The position numbers and the translations under genes are program-made. The notes under the pieces were generated by a model. The model was not told the DNA's origin. It ran no database searches and worked only from the letters and a program-made list of their open reading frames with translations. Shown one piece after another: positions 42,879 through 54,526 of a stretch of 64,000 bases of DNA (positions are counted from its first letter, which is position 1; the number at the start of each line of letters is the position of its first letter). The DNA lies in NCBI RefSeq assembly GCF_029784155.1, contig NC_073692.1, positions 157,571,582 to 157,635,581 of the forward strand, in the 5' to 3' direction. The DNA comes from Uranotaenia lowii (lineage: Eukaryota > Arthropoda > Insecta > Diptera > Culicidae).

Positions 42879-43570
42879 CACTGCCGGCCTAAAGTTTGGG
42901 ATCACCCGCTAAAAAACATGTAAATTTTGATCGTTCATATCTTGGCCGTCTCATTTGAAAGATATTGAACAATAGCTATTTCGGAGGTATTTTGCTCAGA
43001 AATAATGTTTTAGTTTTATATCTAAAACTAAACCAAAAGTTAGAACATTTTCATTAAATCGCACTCGATATTCACAGCCGATCATCTCGGGAAAGGGTGG
43101 ACAATATTTCAAAATTTGAGTTGCATTAGAATCCTTTACTGCTCAAAACACAATAAAAAAATTTGTGCGAAATTTAAGTATGTACTTTTAATTAATAAAA
43201 TAGACACTTAAGTTATCGTCCAAAAGTTTAGGATCACCTCTCATTATGGTGTTTCGGCCAAAAGTTTGGGATCATTCTTTTAAAAACATGCAAATTTATC
43301 TCATTCATATCTTTCTCATCTAACATCGTATAGCAGATCTGAAGGGTTCATTTGGAAGCTTGGGAATTGTTGTTTTTTCATAAATTCATTCAAAAATTAT
43401 ATTAAATTGAAAACCATAACCTCCAAAATAGCTATTGCTCATTATCTGCTCATTAGCTATTGATCTCATGAGATCAGAAGATTTGCAATATGTCCTAAGA
43501 CGGCTGAGATATGAACGATCAAAATTTTCATGTTTTTTAGCGGATGATCCCAATCTTTTGCCCTGCAGTG
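42879..43570. mobile_element. Tc1/mariner-type MITE with long TIRs and internal TIR copies
   Basis: The ends are CACTGCCGGCCTAAAG and, inverted, CACTGCAGGGCAAAAG, followed by shared GCTAAAAAACATG and TTTTGATCGTTCATATCT blocks, so arms reach about 80 bp and more weakly about 150. TA flanks both sides (42877-42878 and 43571-43572). Two further TIR-like strings occur inside (GTCCAAAAGTTTAGGATCAC near 43217 and CGGCCAAAAGTTTGGGATCA near 43256). A related single end is at 60190. Confidence 0.85.
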
Positions 43571-44186
43571 TAAACGCATTGCGAATTTGTTATCCATGAA
43601 CATTTCTAGTGAAAAACGAGTTGACGTTGTAGAGAAGTGTTTTCTGCAAATGTCAATAGTTTTTCATTACACCTTCAGATCAGACTCTACTCCAATAATC
43701 TTCCTTGGAGGTTGAATTATCGGCATAAGATTCTATGCCGGACCGGCACTTACAAGCTATCTCTTTGCTAGCATTGTCTTCCCAGCGCAACCACTTGCAT
43801 ATGTCAGCAAGAGTATTGTCGAATGATGTGCCAAGTGCTGTGTGAGTATGTAAACCGGCATTAAGGAGTGTATCGAAAATTAACTATAAACATATTTGGG
43901 CCTTCTACTTACTAACGCATGAATGCGCACAACTGTGCTCACCTGTATGTAGCATCTTGATCTGTCAAAAGTGAACCAGCGCTTTGTTTCCGTTTGAAAC
44001 ATTCGTTTCTCCCAAAACGTCACGAATTAAAAAAGGAGTTAAAATACGTGTGTTGGACACTTGGATGCGGCTGAAAAAAAATCACGAGCCAAAACCAGAC
44101 CCCGGAAGCCTTATAATCGGATTTTGCAGAAGCCAGATGCGTGCATTCTCATGTAAAATGAAACTTATGTAAAAGAGGATTCCAGT
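43571..44186. other. spacer between MITE and DD37E relic
   Basis: No clear feature. The stretch from about 43980 (CGAATTAAAAAAGGAGTT) may belong to the 5' coding part of the DD37E relic, but it is too decayed to translate with confidence. Confidence 0.4.
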
Positions 44187-44713
44187 ACTCTTCCGGGACC
44201 ACAGTTCTACACTGCAGCTATTGGGAAGGATGTGAGTGACCACGAGAAGTCGATTAAGGTGGAAAAATTTGGCCAGAAAGTGCTTGTGTGGCAGGCAATC
44301 TGCTACTGCGGATTGAAGTCGGCGAGTTTCTTTACAGAAGGAACAATAAATGCCGATATCTACCAAAAGGAATGTTTGCATTGCTGCCACTATATAAGAA
44401 ACATACGACTCCACCATTGTTCTGGTCGAATTTGGCGTCAGCCCACTACGCTAAATCCACTCTTAGATGGTTTGAGGATAACGAAGTAGATTTCGTTTAG
44501 AAAGATATTAACTCACCAAACTGCCCCCAGCTTCTCCCCATAGAACGATATTGGACTATCGTCAAGAGAGTTTTCAAGAAGGATGGTGAGGCCAACAGGA
44601 CCATGGCGGTTTTCAAGAAAAATTGAAATGCTGCGGCCAAGAAGTGTGATCAATCAGCTTTACAAAACCTAATGAAACGCGTCAAGCCGAAAGTCCGAGA
44701 ATATTACCAATAA
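44187..44713 (+). pseudogene. diverged DD37E transposase relic
   Basis: The frame gives LPGPQFYTAAIGKD, KFGQKVLVWQAICYCG, LFWSNLASAHY and QLLPIERYWTIVKR. It is homologous to the ITmD37E transposases at 24.1 and 51.0 kb but belongs to a different subfamily. The second catalytic Asp is Asn here (WSN instead of WPD), the spacing of 37 residues to the Glu is kept, and stops occur after DFV and after FKKN. A frame change lies near 44385. The N-terminal DNA-binding part and TIRs were not found, so it is a dead fragment ending at TAA 44711-44713. Confidence 0.8.
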
Positions 44714-45101
44714 TTACTTGTTTACTTGTATTTCTTTATAAACTGTAAGAATAAGTATTTTAAAACACTTCTGTACTGTTTGTTTTAATCATCAATGTAA
44801 TCATTACAATAAAAAATGGCAAATCACAGGATTTAAAGCAAATAGGTAGCATTTTCTAGATTAAAATTGTTACAGTTTCTTGAAAACACGAGTTTAACTA
44901 TAAACATGATAGATGCAACTATAAAAATAATGATTGTTTCAATTTTAAATGTGATACATTCAATTACTTTTGTATTATTAAAACCAAGCAATTAGCTAAA
45001 ACATAATAAATTCAAATATATTTTTATGATTCACTGTATAATACCACGGAGAAAAAAGTCGACAAATAATCCAATAATTTCATCTTTTTATATCGATCAT
45101 T
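44714..45101. other. AT-rich flank of the Jockey insertion
   Basis: Contains strings such as AACTATAAACATGATAGATGCAACT that recur in tandem-like form at 49680-49790 on the other side of the LINE, so the LINE split a repeat-rich segment. Confidence 0.5.
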
Positions 45102-45294
45102 ACAGTATTGTTGATCACTTCCATCTGTACCGTTGAGCCGTCAACACGTACGCCGGAGCATCGTATCGTTGCTGTGTACCTGCAGGAACATTTTACATTA
45201 TTTATTTTTTCCTTACCTGTATTTCAATCAGCACTTTTCAGTGCTAAAATTATTTTCATTTTCTTTTATTCATATTTTCTCTTTTCTTTCCAGC

Positions 45295-46725
45295 ATGGGG
45301 AAGTCTTCGGCCGGCTCAAGGGCCGGAAGAAAACGGATTGCTGAACCTAATCCAGGGCCATCTGCCAAAAAAGTTGAAATTTCCAATTCATTCGATGTCC
45401 TTCATAACATTGGTGATGAGGAAATATTCATATTTAATTCTGATAAGAGTACTAAGAAACCTTCTTCTTCTTATACTCTTAAAAACGAAAAGATTCCACC
45501 AATAACGGTCACGATTCCTGACTTCAATGCCTTTCGAAAAGAAATCGTCACTTCCGTCAAGGATGTGAAGATTTCTTTTCAGATCGGTCGAAGGGGAACT
45601 GCTCGTATATTGGCGGAATCTTTTAATGATTTTCAAAAGGTTTTAAATTATTTGAATAATAAAAAACACCAATTTTTTACGTACGACACTAGAGATGATC
45701 GTCCTTTTAAAGTTGTACTTCGTGGTCTCACCGGCGATCAGACACCGGATGAGATCACAAATGAATTAAATTCTTTGTTAGGTTTTTCTCCAATTCAAGT
45801 AATCCAAATGAGGAAAAGAACCAACACGAATAATACCAGTAGTGTTGGTTTTGCTCCTGAACTTTATTTGATCCATTTTAAAAAGGATCAGGTTAATAAT
45901 CTGCAAATTCTTGAAAAGGCTCGTCTTATGTTTCATTGTCGAGTCAAATTCGAACCTTTTCGTAAATCTTCTACCAATTTTTTACAAAACATCACGCAAT
46001 GTCGTCGTTGTCAAGCTTTTTGTCATGGCACTAAAAATTGTAGAATGAATGCCAGATGCATGTTTTGCGGCTCATTCGATCATGAAAAATCTAAATGCCT
46101 TTTTGGTGGTGATAAGCCAAAAACAGAATTTTTTAAGTGTGCGAATTGCGCAGGTAATCACTCCTCGAATTCGCTAGATTGTCCCATCAGGGCAAAAATT
46201 ATTGCTTCTAGGAAAAATCCCAAAGTTTCCAGAAAAGTTTCTTCTCCTCCTTCCTCTTTTTCGTCTTCACACGTCGGGCCGGCAAACAACCTGCCTGTTC
46301 GCGGTCAGCCTCGGTCGACATTGGAATCACGGCTGGGTAATACCCGAAGTGATTTTAATGTTACCTGGGCTGATTCTGCGCCACAGACTCGTTGTTTATC
46401 GTTCTCAGAGGTGGTTGAAAATGGGATTCCCTCTTCAGGTTTAACTAATAAAAATGGGAAAAAACCAAGTCTCAACGTTCATGCGAAGGCTTGGGAAAAT
46501 CCCCGAAATTCAAATACTTGTTCTTCTCCTTCATTTTCTGATCCTAACAATTTTGTTGATTTGGGTGAGATTACTGAGGAAAAATTAAAATTTTTGCATC
46601 AAAATTTAATGGAAATGATGCAACTTATGTTGAAAGCAAATTCAATGTTTGAAGCTTTCCAAACTTCTTTTAATTATGCTAACAAAATTATTATGACTTT
46701 ACGATTCCCTCATGGATCCAAATAG
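45295..46725 (+). CDS. Jockey-like ORF1 (Gag-like nucleocapsid)
   Basis: The ATG at 45295 (MGKSSAGSRAGRKR) gives 476 residues; the frame is open upstream only to a TTG. After a basic N-terminus, residues about 135-235 resemble the PRE_C2HC domain (FKVVLRGL then FHCRVKFEPF). Three CCHC-type knuckles follow: CRRCQAFCHGTKNC (about 238), CMFCGSFDHEKSKC (about 255) and CANCAGNHSSNSLDC (about 283). The C-terminal half is Ser/Pro-rich and ends in a Met-rich helix-like segment. The protein binds element RNA. Its last 14 nt overlap ORF2. Confidence 0.9.
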   Translation: MGKSSAGSRAGRKRIAEPNPGPSAKKVEISNSFDVLHNIGDEEIFIFNSDKSTKKPSSSYTLKNEKIPPITVTIPDFNAFRKEIVTSVKDVKISFQIGRRGTARILAESFNDFQKVLNYLNNKKHQFFTYDTRDDRPFKVVLRGLTGDQTPDEITNELNSLLGFSPIQVIQMRKRTNTNNTSSVGFAPELYLIHFKKDQVNNLQILEKARLMFHCRVKFEPFRKSSTNFLQNITQCRRCQAFCHGTKNCRMNARCMFCGSFDHEKSKCLFGGDKPKTEFFKCANCAGNHSSNSLDCPIRAKIIASRKNPKVSRKVSSPPSSFSSSHVGPANNLPVRGQPRSTLESRLGNTRSDFNVTWADSAPQTRCLSFSEVVENGIPSSGLTNKNGKKPSLNVHAKAWENPRNSNTCSSPSFSDPNNFVDLGEITEEKLKFLHQNLMEMMQLMLKANSMFEAFQTSFNYANKIIMTLRFPHGSK

Positions 46726-49369
46726 ATGTTTAAACATTATGAATTGGAATGCTAGATCTTTGCTGGCTAACCAAGATGAATTCTTTTTATTTTTGAAAAC
46801 TCAAAACATACATATTGCTGCCATCACTGAAACTTTTTTAAAGCCAGACAATAACTTGAAAAGCAATGCTTTCTTTAAAATTTTACGAAATGATCGACTT
46901 GATCGACAAGGTGGGGGTGTAGCTATTGTCATCAATAGTCGTCTCAAATTTAGACTTCTTCCTTCTTTCAATACAAAAGTCTTAGAAACAATTGGAATTG
47001 AATTAGAAACTTCTATGGGGAAAATTATAATTGTTGCCGCATATTTGCCTTTCCAATGTAGCGGTGAACAGAAAAATTTTTTGAAGGGAGATTTACAAAA
47101 ACTCACCAGAAATAAATCTAAATTTTTTATTATTGGTGACTTTAATGCAAAACACCGATCTTGGAATAATATTTCATCAAATTCAAATGGGAATATTTTG
47201 TTTAATGACTGCTCTGCAGGTTATTATACTGTTGAATATCCTAATGGGCATACTTGTTTTTCTTCAATTAGAAATCCCTCCACAATTGATTTGGTTCTAA
47301 CGGATTTAGGCGAGCATTGTAGTCAATTAGTTACTCATGCGGACCTCGATTCAGACCACCTTCCAGTAACATTTTCTATATCTCAAAGTCCCATTGAAAA
47401 CCCTTTAAAATCAACTTTTAATTTTCAAAAGGCTAACTGGGAGCGATATATGAATTTTATTGAACGTAATTTAGATGTAAACGTTCCACTGAATTCAATA
47501 GAAGATATTGATTTGGCTGTAGAAAATTTGACAACTTCAATAGTCAATGCTAGAGCCGCTTCAATACCTAAAGTTAAACATAAATTTAATCAACCTTTAA
47601 TTGATGATGATCTTCAGTTTTTGATACGACTGAAAAACATTCGTCGACGCCAATATCAACGTACTAGGGATCCTTATTTGAAATTAATTTATTGCGACCT
47701 TCAAAAAGAGATCAAACGTCGTTTAAATTTCATTCGTAATGAAAATTTTGCTAAAGCAGTAGAGGATATAAAACCCTACTCAAAGCCATTTTGGAAATTA
47801 ACTAAAATTTTGAAAAAGCCCCAGAAGCCAATTCCTACTTTGAAAGATGGGGATAAACTTCTTTTAACTAATTCAGAAAAGGCTCAAAAATTAGCCCAAC
47901 AATTTGAGTCTGCTCATGATTTTAATTTAAACGTTGTAAGTCCAATTGATGCTCAAATTTCCCTAGAATTTGATGATATTCTTTCCAAGCAAAATGTGTT
48001 TGAAAGTTCTTGTGAGACAAATATTGATGAACTTAAATTGATTTTCAAAAAATTTAAAAATATGAAAGCTCCAGGGGAAGATGGGATTTTCTATATTCTT
48101 ATTAAAAAGTTGCCTGAAAGCACTTTAAATTTTTTAGTTAAAATCTTCAACAAATGTTTTCATTTGGCTTATTTTCCCAATAAATGGAAAAATGCCAAAA
48201 TAACTCCAATTTTGAAACCTGGAAAAAGTGCTTCAGAGCCTTCAAGTTATCGACCAATTAGTTTGCTTTCTTCTTTAAGTAAACTATTTGAGAGAGTTAT
48301 TTTGAATAGAATGATGATTCACATTAATCAGAATTCTATTTTCCCTGATGAACAATTTGGTTTTCGTCATGGACATTCTACTACACATCAACTTTTGAGT
48401 GTAACTAATATGATTAACGCTAGCAAATCTGAAGGTTATTCAACTGGTGTTGCTCTTCTTGATATTGAAAAAGCTTTTGACAGTGTTTGGCACAAAGGTT
48501 TAGTAGCTAAATTAGCTCGATTTGATTTTCCTGTATATCTCACCAAAATTATTCAAAATTATTTGACTAGCCGAACCTTACAAGTAAGCTATCAAAATTC
48601 ATGCTCTGAAAGGACACCCATTAGAGCTGGTGTCCCTCAGGGTAGTATACTTGGGCCAATTTTATATAATATTTTTACTTCTGATCTTCCTGATGTACCA
48701 GAAGGAAAAGGTAGAAGATTATTTGCTGATGACACTTTGCTTTCAGCCAAAGGTCGAAATTTACGGGTGGTACGCAGTAGATTGCAACAAAATTTAAATT
48801 CCTTTTTGAATTACTTGAAAATGTGGAAAATTTCTCCTAACGCTTCCAAAACTCAACTTATTTTATTTCCCCATAAGCCAAGAGCAAATTTTTTAAAACC
48901 TAATGAAAATCATTCCATAACTTTTAATGGGGTTTCATTAGAATGGTCTGATCACGTGAAGTACTTGGGACTTACACTTGATCGGAATCTTACTTTTAAA
49001 AATCACATTGAAGATATTCAATCTAAATGTAATAAATACACTAAATCTCTTTATTCTCTCATCAACAGGAAATCCCGGTTGTGTCTGCGAAATAAAATGC
49101 TCATCTACAAACAAGTTTTCCGACCAGCGATCATGTATGCAGTTCCGATTTGGTCTAGCTGCTGCGCGACGAGGAAGAAAGCCATCCAGAGGATTCAGAA
49201 CAAGGTTCTGAAAATGATTTTGCGGCTTCCACCTTGGCACAGCACCGAAGATCTTCATCGGATTGCGGGCATTGAATCGATCGAAGAGATGGCCAACAAA
49301 ATCATCTCCAACTTCAGAGGCAAATCGATGCAGTCTTCCATCGCAGAGATTCGTTCTCTTTATGTTTAG
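46712..49369 (+). CDS. Jockey-like ORF2: endonuclease and reverse transcriptase
   Basis: The ATG at 46712 lies inside the end of ORF1 in another frame, giving 885 residues. The endonuclease has NWNARS (about 11), ITETFL, GGGVAIVI, IIGDFNAKHRSW and SDHLPVTF. The reverse transcriptase has SYRPISLLSSLSKLFE, GFRHGHSTTHQ, LLDIEKAFDSVWH, GVPQGSILGP and FADD at 671-674. The C-terminus holds YGVPIW-like PIWSSCC and IQRIQNKVLKMI, typical of Jockey elements. It performs target-primed reverse transcription. It is uninterrupted, with all active-site motifs inspected present. Translation probably depends on reinitiation across the 14-nt overlap. Confidence 0.95.
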   Translation: MDPNRCLNIMNWNARSLLANQDEFFLFLKTQNIHIAAITETFLKPDNNLKSNAFFKILRNDRLDRQGGGVAIVINSRLKFRLLPSFNTKVLETIGIELETSMGKIIIVAAYLPFQCSGEQKNFLKGDLQKLTRNKSKFFIIGDFNAKHRSWNNISSNSNGNILFNDCSAGYYTVEYPNGHTCFSSIRNPSTIDLVLTDLGEHCSQLVTHADLDSDHLPVTFSISQSPIENPLKSTFNFQKANWERYMNFIERNLDVNVPLNSIEDIDLAVENLTTSIVNARAASIPKVKHKFNQPLIDDDLQFLIRLKNIRRRQYQRTRDPYLKLIYCDLQKEIKRRLNFIRNENFAKAVEDIKPYSKPFWKLTKILKKPQKPIPTLKDGDKLLLTNSEKAQKLAQQFESAHDFNLNVVSPIDAQISLEFDDILSKQNVFESSCETNIDELKLIFKKFKNMKAPGEDGIFYILIKKLPESTLNFLVKIFNKCFHLAYFPNKWKNAKITPILKPGKSASEPSSYRPISLLSSLSKLFERVILNRMMIHINQNSIFPDEQFGFRHGHSTTHQLLSVTNMINASKSEGYSTGVALLDIEKAFDSVWHKGLVAKLARFDFPVYLTKIIQNYLTSRTLQVSYQNSCSERTPIRAGVPQGSILGPILYNIFTSDLPDVPEGKGRRLFADDTLLSAKGRNLRVVRSRLQQNLNSFLNYLKMWKISPNASKTQLILFPHKPRANFLKPNENHSITFNGVSLEWSDHVKYLGLTLDRNLTFKNHIEDIQSKCNKYTKSLYSLINRKSRLCLRNKMLIYKQVFRPAIMYAVPIWSSCCATRKKAIQRIQNKVLKMILRLPPWHSTEDLHRIAGIESIEEMANKIISNFRGKSMQSSIAEIRSLYV

Positions 49370-49687
49370 TTTAATTTTAAGATAGTGTTTAGTTTTAAGT
49401 ATAAAATATTTTTGCTATTACAGGATGTTCTCCTACATTAAAAACTTGATTGCGCTCAGCAAATTTAAATCTTATAAATAAATTTTTATAATCTAGTTAC
49501 TTATAGGGCTATGAACAGTTCATTATTGAGCTGAACACCTAGTTTAATGCAATAATGTAATATAAGTGTAATGATGATTTGATACAAATAAAGACATATT
49601 TAAAAAAAAAAAAAAAAAACAGTATTGTTGATTTTTTCGCATTCAACAAAAGATATAATAAATTCAACTATACACTGCTTATTGGCC

Positions 49688-49790
49688 TCATGTATTCAAC
49701 TATAAATATGATAGATTCAACTGTAATGGTATAACTGATTCAACTATCAATATGATAGATTCAACTACAGTTGTATAATTGATTTTAAAC
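49688..49790 (+). repeat. 44-bp tandem duplication
   Basis: Two adjacent units of the form ATTCAACTAT-AATATGATAG followed by ATTCAACT-and a GTATAA-TG end, differing at a few sites. Single related strings occur at 44890-44960. Confidence 0.65.
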
Positions 49791-50819
49791 ATTCATCACA
49801 AAATACCATAAATTTTCCTTTACTTTTATGATTGCCATCCACAAGCAAAACCGATCAGGAGGAAACTTTATTGTTGTGTGTGTTCTGACAGCGATCTCAG
49901 TATTGTTCCAGCTCGGCCGGTAGTTTTTCAGGATTTCATGCAAGGCAATTCAAAAAGATGATCAGTTTACTGTATTTGAAATAATTCAAAAGATTGAGAA
50001 AAATCACTGTGAAAAAACTTGCTTCATTATCAAGAAAAAGAAAATGCTTCTCTGGAGCCACCTTCAACATTGATGGAGGAATGAATTATGTTGACAAATC
50101 ATCAGAATCATACGCTCCTATTTGGTCTGAGGTCGACTGATAAAAATGTACACGGATAAGATTACGTACAAAGCATCATAAATCTGTGTTTCATTTAAAA
50201 ACAAAAAAAAAGGTTATTTTTAAAGCAAACCCAGAATCACACATGCTGCGAGAGTCATTTATCAACCTACGCCATTTATTTGCATAAATTTTCGCAGACT
50301 GCTCATAATTTTTCCGGTGTACCTGCAATAACTTGGAGATGGAAAACGTGATAGAGTAAAATAGCAAACAGCATCAGCGAAAAATGGGAAAAAATAAAAA
50401 CTCCAACCGAATTCGTATTCACTATCCACGGATGCCGTCTGATTATGCTTTCCGTTGACTACTGCTGGCCAACCGTTGGAAAGAAGCGCCTCGTTTCATA
50501 TACCATCCTTCTAAAGCAGGTTCGATAGCACAGCTGGTTGTGTGGCTTCAAAATAGGAACGTTCCCAGGCGTGAGGGATGCATATGTCATGCAAATCCGA
50601 ATTATGCCGGGTCGTCTCCTTTGTGTTGTTGTGGAGTTGATATTTATGTTTTGGGACTTATTTTTGCATGGCTGAAAATCGTTGGAATATTTTTCGTCGG
50701 CGGAAAGTTAAAGATTATCCCAATGCGGAGGGTGCGGAATAATCTATTTCTTTAAAGTTCGCTTGATTAAGTTTTGGAAGTTCGGTAAATATATTTATCA
50801 TTCCATCGAAATTAGCTTA
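49791..50819. other. intergenic DNA, nothing recognised
   Basis: No domain-bearing ORF. Around 50525 the string GATAGCACAGCTGG looks like a Pol III A box, but no B box follows at the right spacing. Confidence 0.45.
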
Positions 50820-50821
50820 TA

Positions 50822-52103
50822 AAGGGTGATCGGTCAAAATTTCGTCAATATCAACTTGATGTATTTCTTTCAATTTTGCATTTAAGAACCCTGAACACCC
50901 CTCATTTTGAACGTGTGTGTGTGTGTGTGTGGAATTCACTCTTCAGTTGTCAAAATGCCGTCCAAGGAAGAAGAGCAGCGTATCAAAATTTTGCTCGCGC
51001 ATCGCGAAAATCCGAGCTACTCGCACGCAAAACTGGCAAAATCGCTAAAAGTTGCCAAATCAACCGTTACAAATGTAATTAAAGTGTTTGGGGAACGTTT
51101 GTCGACAGCCAGGAAGTCTGGATCGGGGGGAAATCGAAAACCGGAAGCCGCTGAGAAGACAAAGAGAATTGCCAGTAGTTTCAAGCGAAACCCTAATCTC
51201 TCCCTCCGAGATGCCGTAAGTAAGCTGGGTGTATCGTTTACAACCGTGCATCGAGCCAAAAAACGAGCCGGACTATCGACTTACAAGAAGGTAGTGATTC
51301 CAAATCGCGATGATAAACGAAATACGACGGCCAAAGCGCGATCCCGGAGGCTGTACACGACGATGCTGACGAAGTTTGACTGCGTGGTAATGGACGACGA
51401 AACCTACGTCAAAGCCGACTACAAGCAGCTTCCGGGACAGGAGTTTTATACGGCAAAAGGAAGGGAAAAGGATGCAGATATTTTCAAGCACATGAAGCTG
51501 TCAAAGGTCGAGAAGAAATATCTGGTTTGGCAAGCCATCTGTACCTGTGGCTTGAAAAGCAGCATTTGCATAGCTTCCGGGACTGTCAACCAAGAAATTT
51601 ACGTGAAAGAGTGTTTGAATAAACGTCTGCTGCCTTTCCTGAAGAAACACGGTTGTTGCGTACTGTTTTGGCCGGATTTGGCATCTTGCCATTACGGTAA
51701 AAAGGTCATGGAGTGGTAAGCCGCCAACAACGTACAGGTGGTTCCCAAGGACAAGAACCCTCCCAACACGCCAGAGCTCCGCCCAATTGAAAAATACTGG
51801 TCTATTGTCAAGCGGAACCTAAAGAAGACCAAAAAAAAACTGCTAAGGACGAGCAGCAGTTCAAGGTTAACTGGCTTTCTGCGGCGAAGAAGGTGGACAA
51901 GGTGACCGTACAAAATCTGATGGCAGGGGTTAAGCGTAAGGCCCGGCAATTCGGATTTCGAAAAGCGAAAACCTAACTGAATATTTTTCCTGAATTTTAT
52001 ACTAATTAAACTTGAAAAAGAACTTTAATTTGATTTTTTAAATAAACGATTTCACCGATTTACACGCGTTTTCCCGTGACCAAATTTTGACCGTATCACC
52101 CTT
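50822..52103 (+). mobile_element. ITmD37E transposon, copy 2 (nearly intact)
   Basis: TIRs read AAGGGTGATCGGTCAAAATT at the left and ACCGTATCACCCTT at the right, with TA at both sides (50820-50821 and 52104-52105). The 1282-bp length and the single transposase frame match the family. It is less decayed than the copy at 23991-25262. Confidence 0.93.
50955..51976 (+). pseudogene. ITmD37E transposase, one stop and one frameshift
   Basis: The ATG at 50955 (MPSKEEEQRIK) follows CAAA. Residues about 15-110 form the bipartite helix-turn-helix DNA-binding region (SYSHAKLAKSLKVAKSTVTN; LSLRDAVSKLGVSFTTVHRA). VVMDDETYV carries the first catalytic Asp, FWPDLAS the second, and ELRPIEKYW the Glu 37 residues later, which defines DD37E. 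The frame is open to a TAA at 51717-51719 lying between second Asp and Glu, and a one-base frame change at a nine-A run (about 51831) is needed to reach the C-terminus (about 51976). The enzyme would excise and insert at TA. As written it is not functional, though only two lesions separate it from an open frame. Confidence 0.9.
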
Positions 52104-52105
52104 TA

Positions 52106-54454
52106 CAGTAGGTAAAGGTGACTGTTTCCAACCTCGTTTGTCTTGAGACGGGATAGGGAGGGGCATGAAAACGTTTTTATTTTATTTCCTTCAGTCATAC
52201 GCAATGCAATTGCGCTTGGTTGCCGGCGGCCTAAAATCCAATAATCGCCGCTGGCGTTCACATCTTATGCCATTGACGTTGATTGAAATATTGAAAACTC
52301 ATGATTGCAGTAAAGGCCGAATTTTTGGTGTACCTACGAGTTCCAGATTCTCAAACTTATAGGTATGTGATTTTCATTTTCAAATTCATTTTCAAATTTA
52401 ATAAACTGATTTTTGCTATAGGTTTTGAGTTATTTAATTTAACAAACTGAAAATAACTGCACACAGTACATTAAACTACATGTTGACCACCAAAAGCAGG
52501 ATAAAACGTAAGCACTCCTCCGGTGTTGACGGCAACGGAACGTGAGACGAATTATGATTGTTCCCCGCACCAGTTGCAATGATGAAAATTGTCGTCCACA
52601 TTTTTTCCCGAGCCCCAGGAATTTGGTTTCTCGATTTCTCACCCGACAAGACAAGACTCTGGAATAGGAATAGCTTTCGTCCAAACGAACGAAGGGTGGC
52701 AATAAAAAATTCGCAAAGGAAAAGTTTTCCACCACCCAATTTCTCTCTTGATACTGAGTTGTTATTGTTGTTGTTGTTGTTGTTGTTGTTTGTGTAGATG
52801 TTATTGTTGTTGTCTCGAAAGTTTTTCTCTTCCTGATACCAAAAAGGCCATTCGACGCAAGACATCTTCTGATATGGCAAATACCAAAATTAGGGACGTG
52901 ATAAAACTGTTTTAGGATCCATTTGTTCAACTTTTGTCATAAATTTGAATTATCACCACGATGATGAAGCCCGGTATTATGCCCGGTATTATGATGATCT
53001 GAAATGTCAGACACTGGCAAAGGTGGGTATGAATATTTTAGCATCGCTCGGGGTAAGCGGGCACCAGGGTATATTTTTAGGGGCTAATTATCATCAGGGT
53101 TGATAAATAGATTCAACGATACAGAAGCAGTTCAAGTTGGTATTACTCATTTGAATATCAAATTAGTCCAAAACTATGCCATTGAAAACTTAACAAAATG
53201 AACAACTTTATGACATCATAACCACAAGTGTTTAAAACATTTTGACGTTCAGAAAAACGTCGCAAAAAAGAAATTCAATCAATCATCCGGTGCCTGTCAA
53301 TTGGTCACATTATTTTCTCCGTTCCAATCCGATAGACACGCACACAATCAATGCTCTCGAGCGAATCGAACTGAATCGATGAAATATAGAATGGAGAAAA
53401 ATCTAATAAAAAGCAATATGCTTTCAGTTCCAACGGAGAACAGAGAAATGTCCATTAGATTATCAGATCGTAAAATTGATGAATGGATTTCGCCACTAGG
53501 GGAGTAGACGAAGATTTTATTTTTGTATCAAAGTCCACAAAAATCCTGCAGTGAACGAATTTTGTGACGGTCAATATTTTCATGGATTGTTATTTTTCAA
53601 TTGCGTAATGGGTGTGGGAATTGAACGACAGCTCTTAGTTTGCTTCATTTTTGTAATTGAACACGGTAAACACTCGGTTAGAAGCTCGACCGAATGATCC
53701 TTGATTGAACGTCCGGGTGTCAGAGCATTAATGTTGACTGACATGTATGTATGGAATCAAAAGATCGAATAAGTATCTAACAGCAAAATTGAATGTGTTA
53801 TTTTTACGTGAAGCAGATAGCGGTGCTGAAACAATAAGATAAGTTAAGAGTGTTACCTATATGAATTTTTTCTTACGAAAAAGCGTTTTTCATGACTGAT
53901 CATGAAGGAATTCTTTTTTTTCTTGAAGAAATTTGCGGAATGTAAATCTTAAAAGGGAAGCAGATTATTTGTGCCTATGCTTATGTTAAAAAACTAATTT
54001 CGTCAAAATTAAAAATTTAATAAGTGGATACATTTCTCAACAATGTATACCCAAAGAAGACATTCTTCAAGCTATATAACACAAAATCCGCACAATGTAA
54101 TGGTTCAAAACCAGAGAAAGTTGGCAAAAATTATAAAACAAATTATTTCTGGAAAATGATACACAGAAGAAATTGTAAGTTTCTTATAAATCTTAGCTTC
54201 TCTTTGCTAAAATTGCAAGGATGGTATACAATCAAATACTAACAAATTTATAATTTATCAATCTAATCTGAATTTTTTACATAAATTTTACACAATTTTC
54301 TTATGGTTAGATACATGAATGTCAAAACTAAAGTTTAATTGTGATTGAGCATAAGGGTGGGTTGGATTGAAGTTTTTTCAAATTTCAATTTTCTCTTTGG
54401 TCAAAATGAATCCCAATTTTTTTTGCAGATTTTTAAAAATGAGAATAAGTTAAC
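52106..54454. other. intergenic DNA with a TTG microsatellite
   Basis: A (TTG)n tract with interruptions lies at 52758-52816. No domain-bearing ORF, RNA gene or element terminus is recognised. Overlapping short ORFs near 52440-52930 owe their Asn or Leu runs to the microsatellite. Confidence 0.5.
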
Positions 54455-54526
54455 GTAATCTGGGGTGAAATTGATCACTTTTTTCAATATTTTTCGATTA
54501 TTTTTTCTGTTCAGGGGAATGTGCAT

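Larger units (their letters stand above)
45116..49618 (+). mobile_element. complete Jockey-clade LINE (Juan-like)
   Basis: A 13-14 bp target duplication ACAGTATTGTTGAT brackets the element (45102-45115 and 49619-49632, the A shared with the tail). It starts CACTTCCATCTGTACCG, has two overlapping ORFs, an AATAAA signal at 49588 and an 18-nt poly-A. Both ORFs are open, so it is a candidate for recent activity. Its relation to mosquito Juan is inferred from organisation and motifs. Confidence 0.92.

Noticed and set aside
50520..50600. tRNA gene suggested by GATAGCACAGCTGG
   Set aside because: Only an A-box-like string is present; no B box or cloverleaf stems follow.
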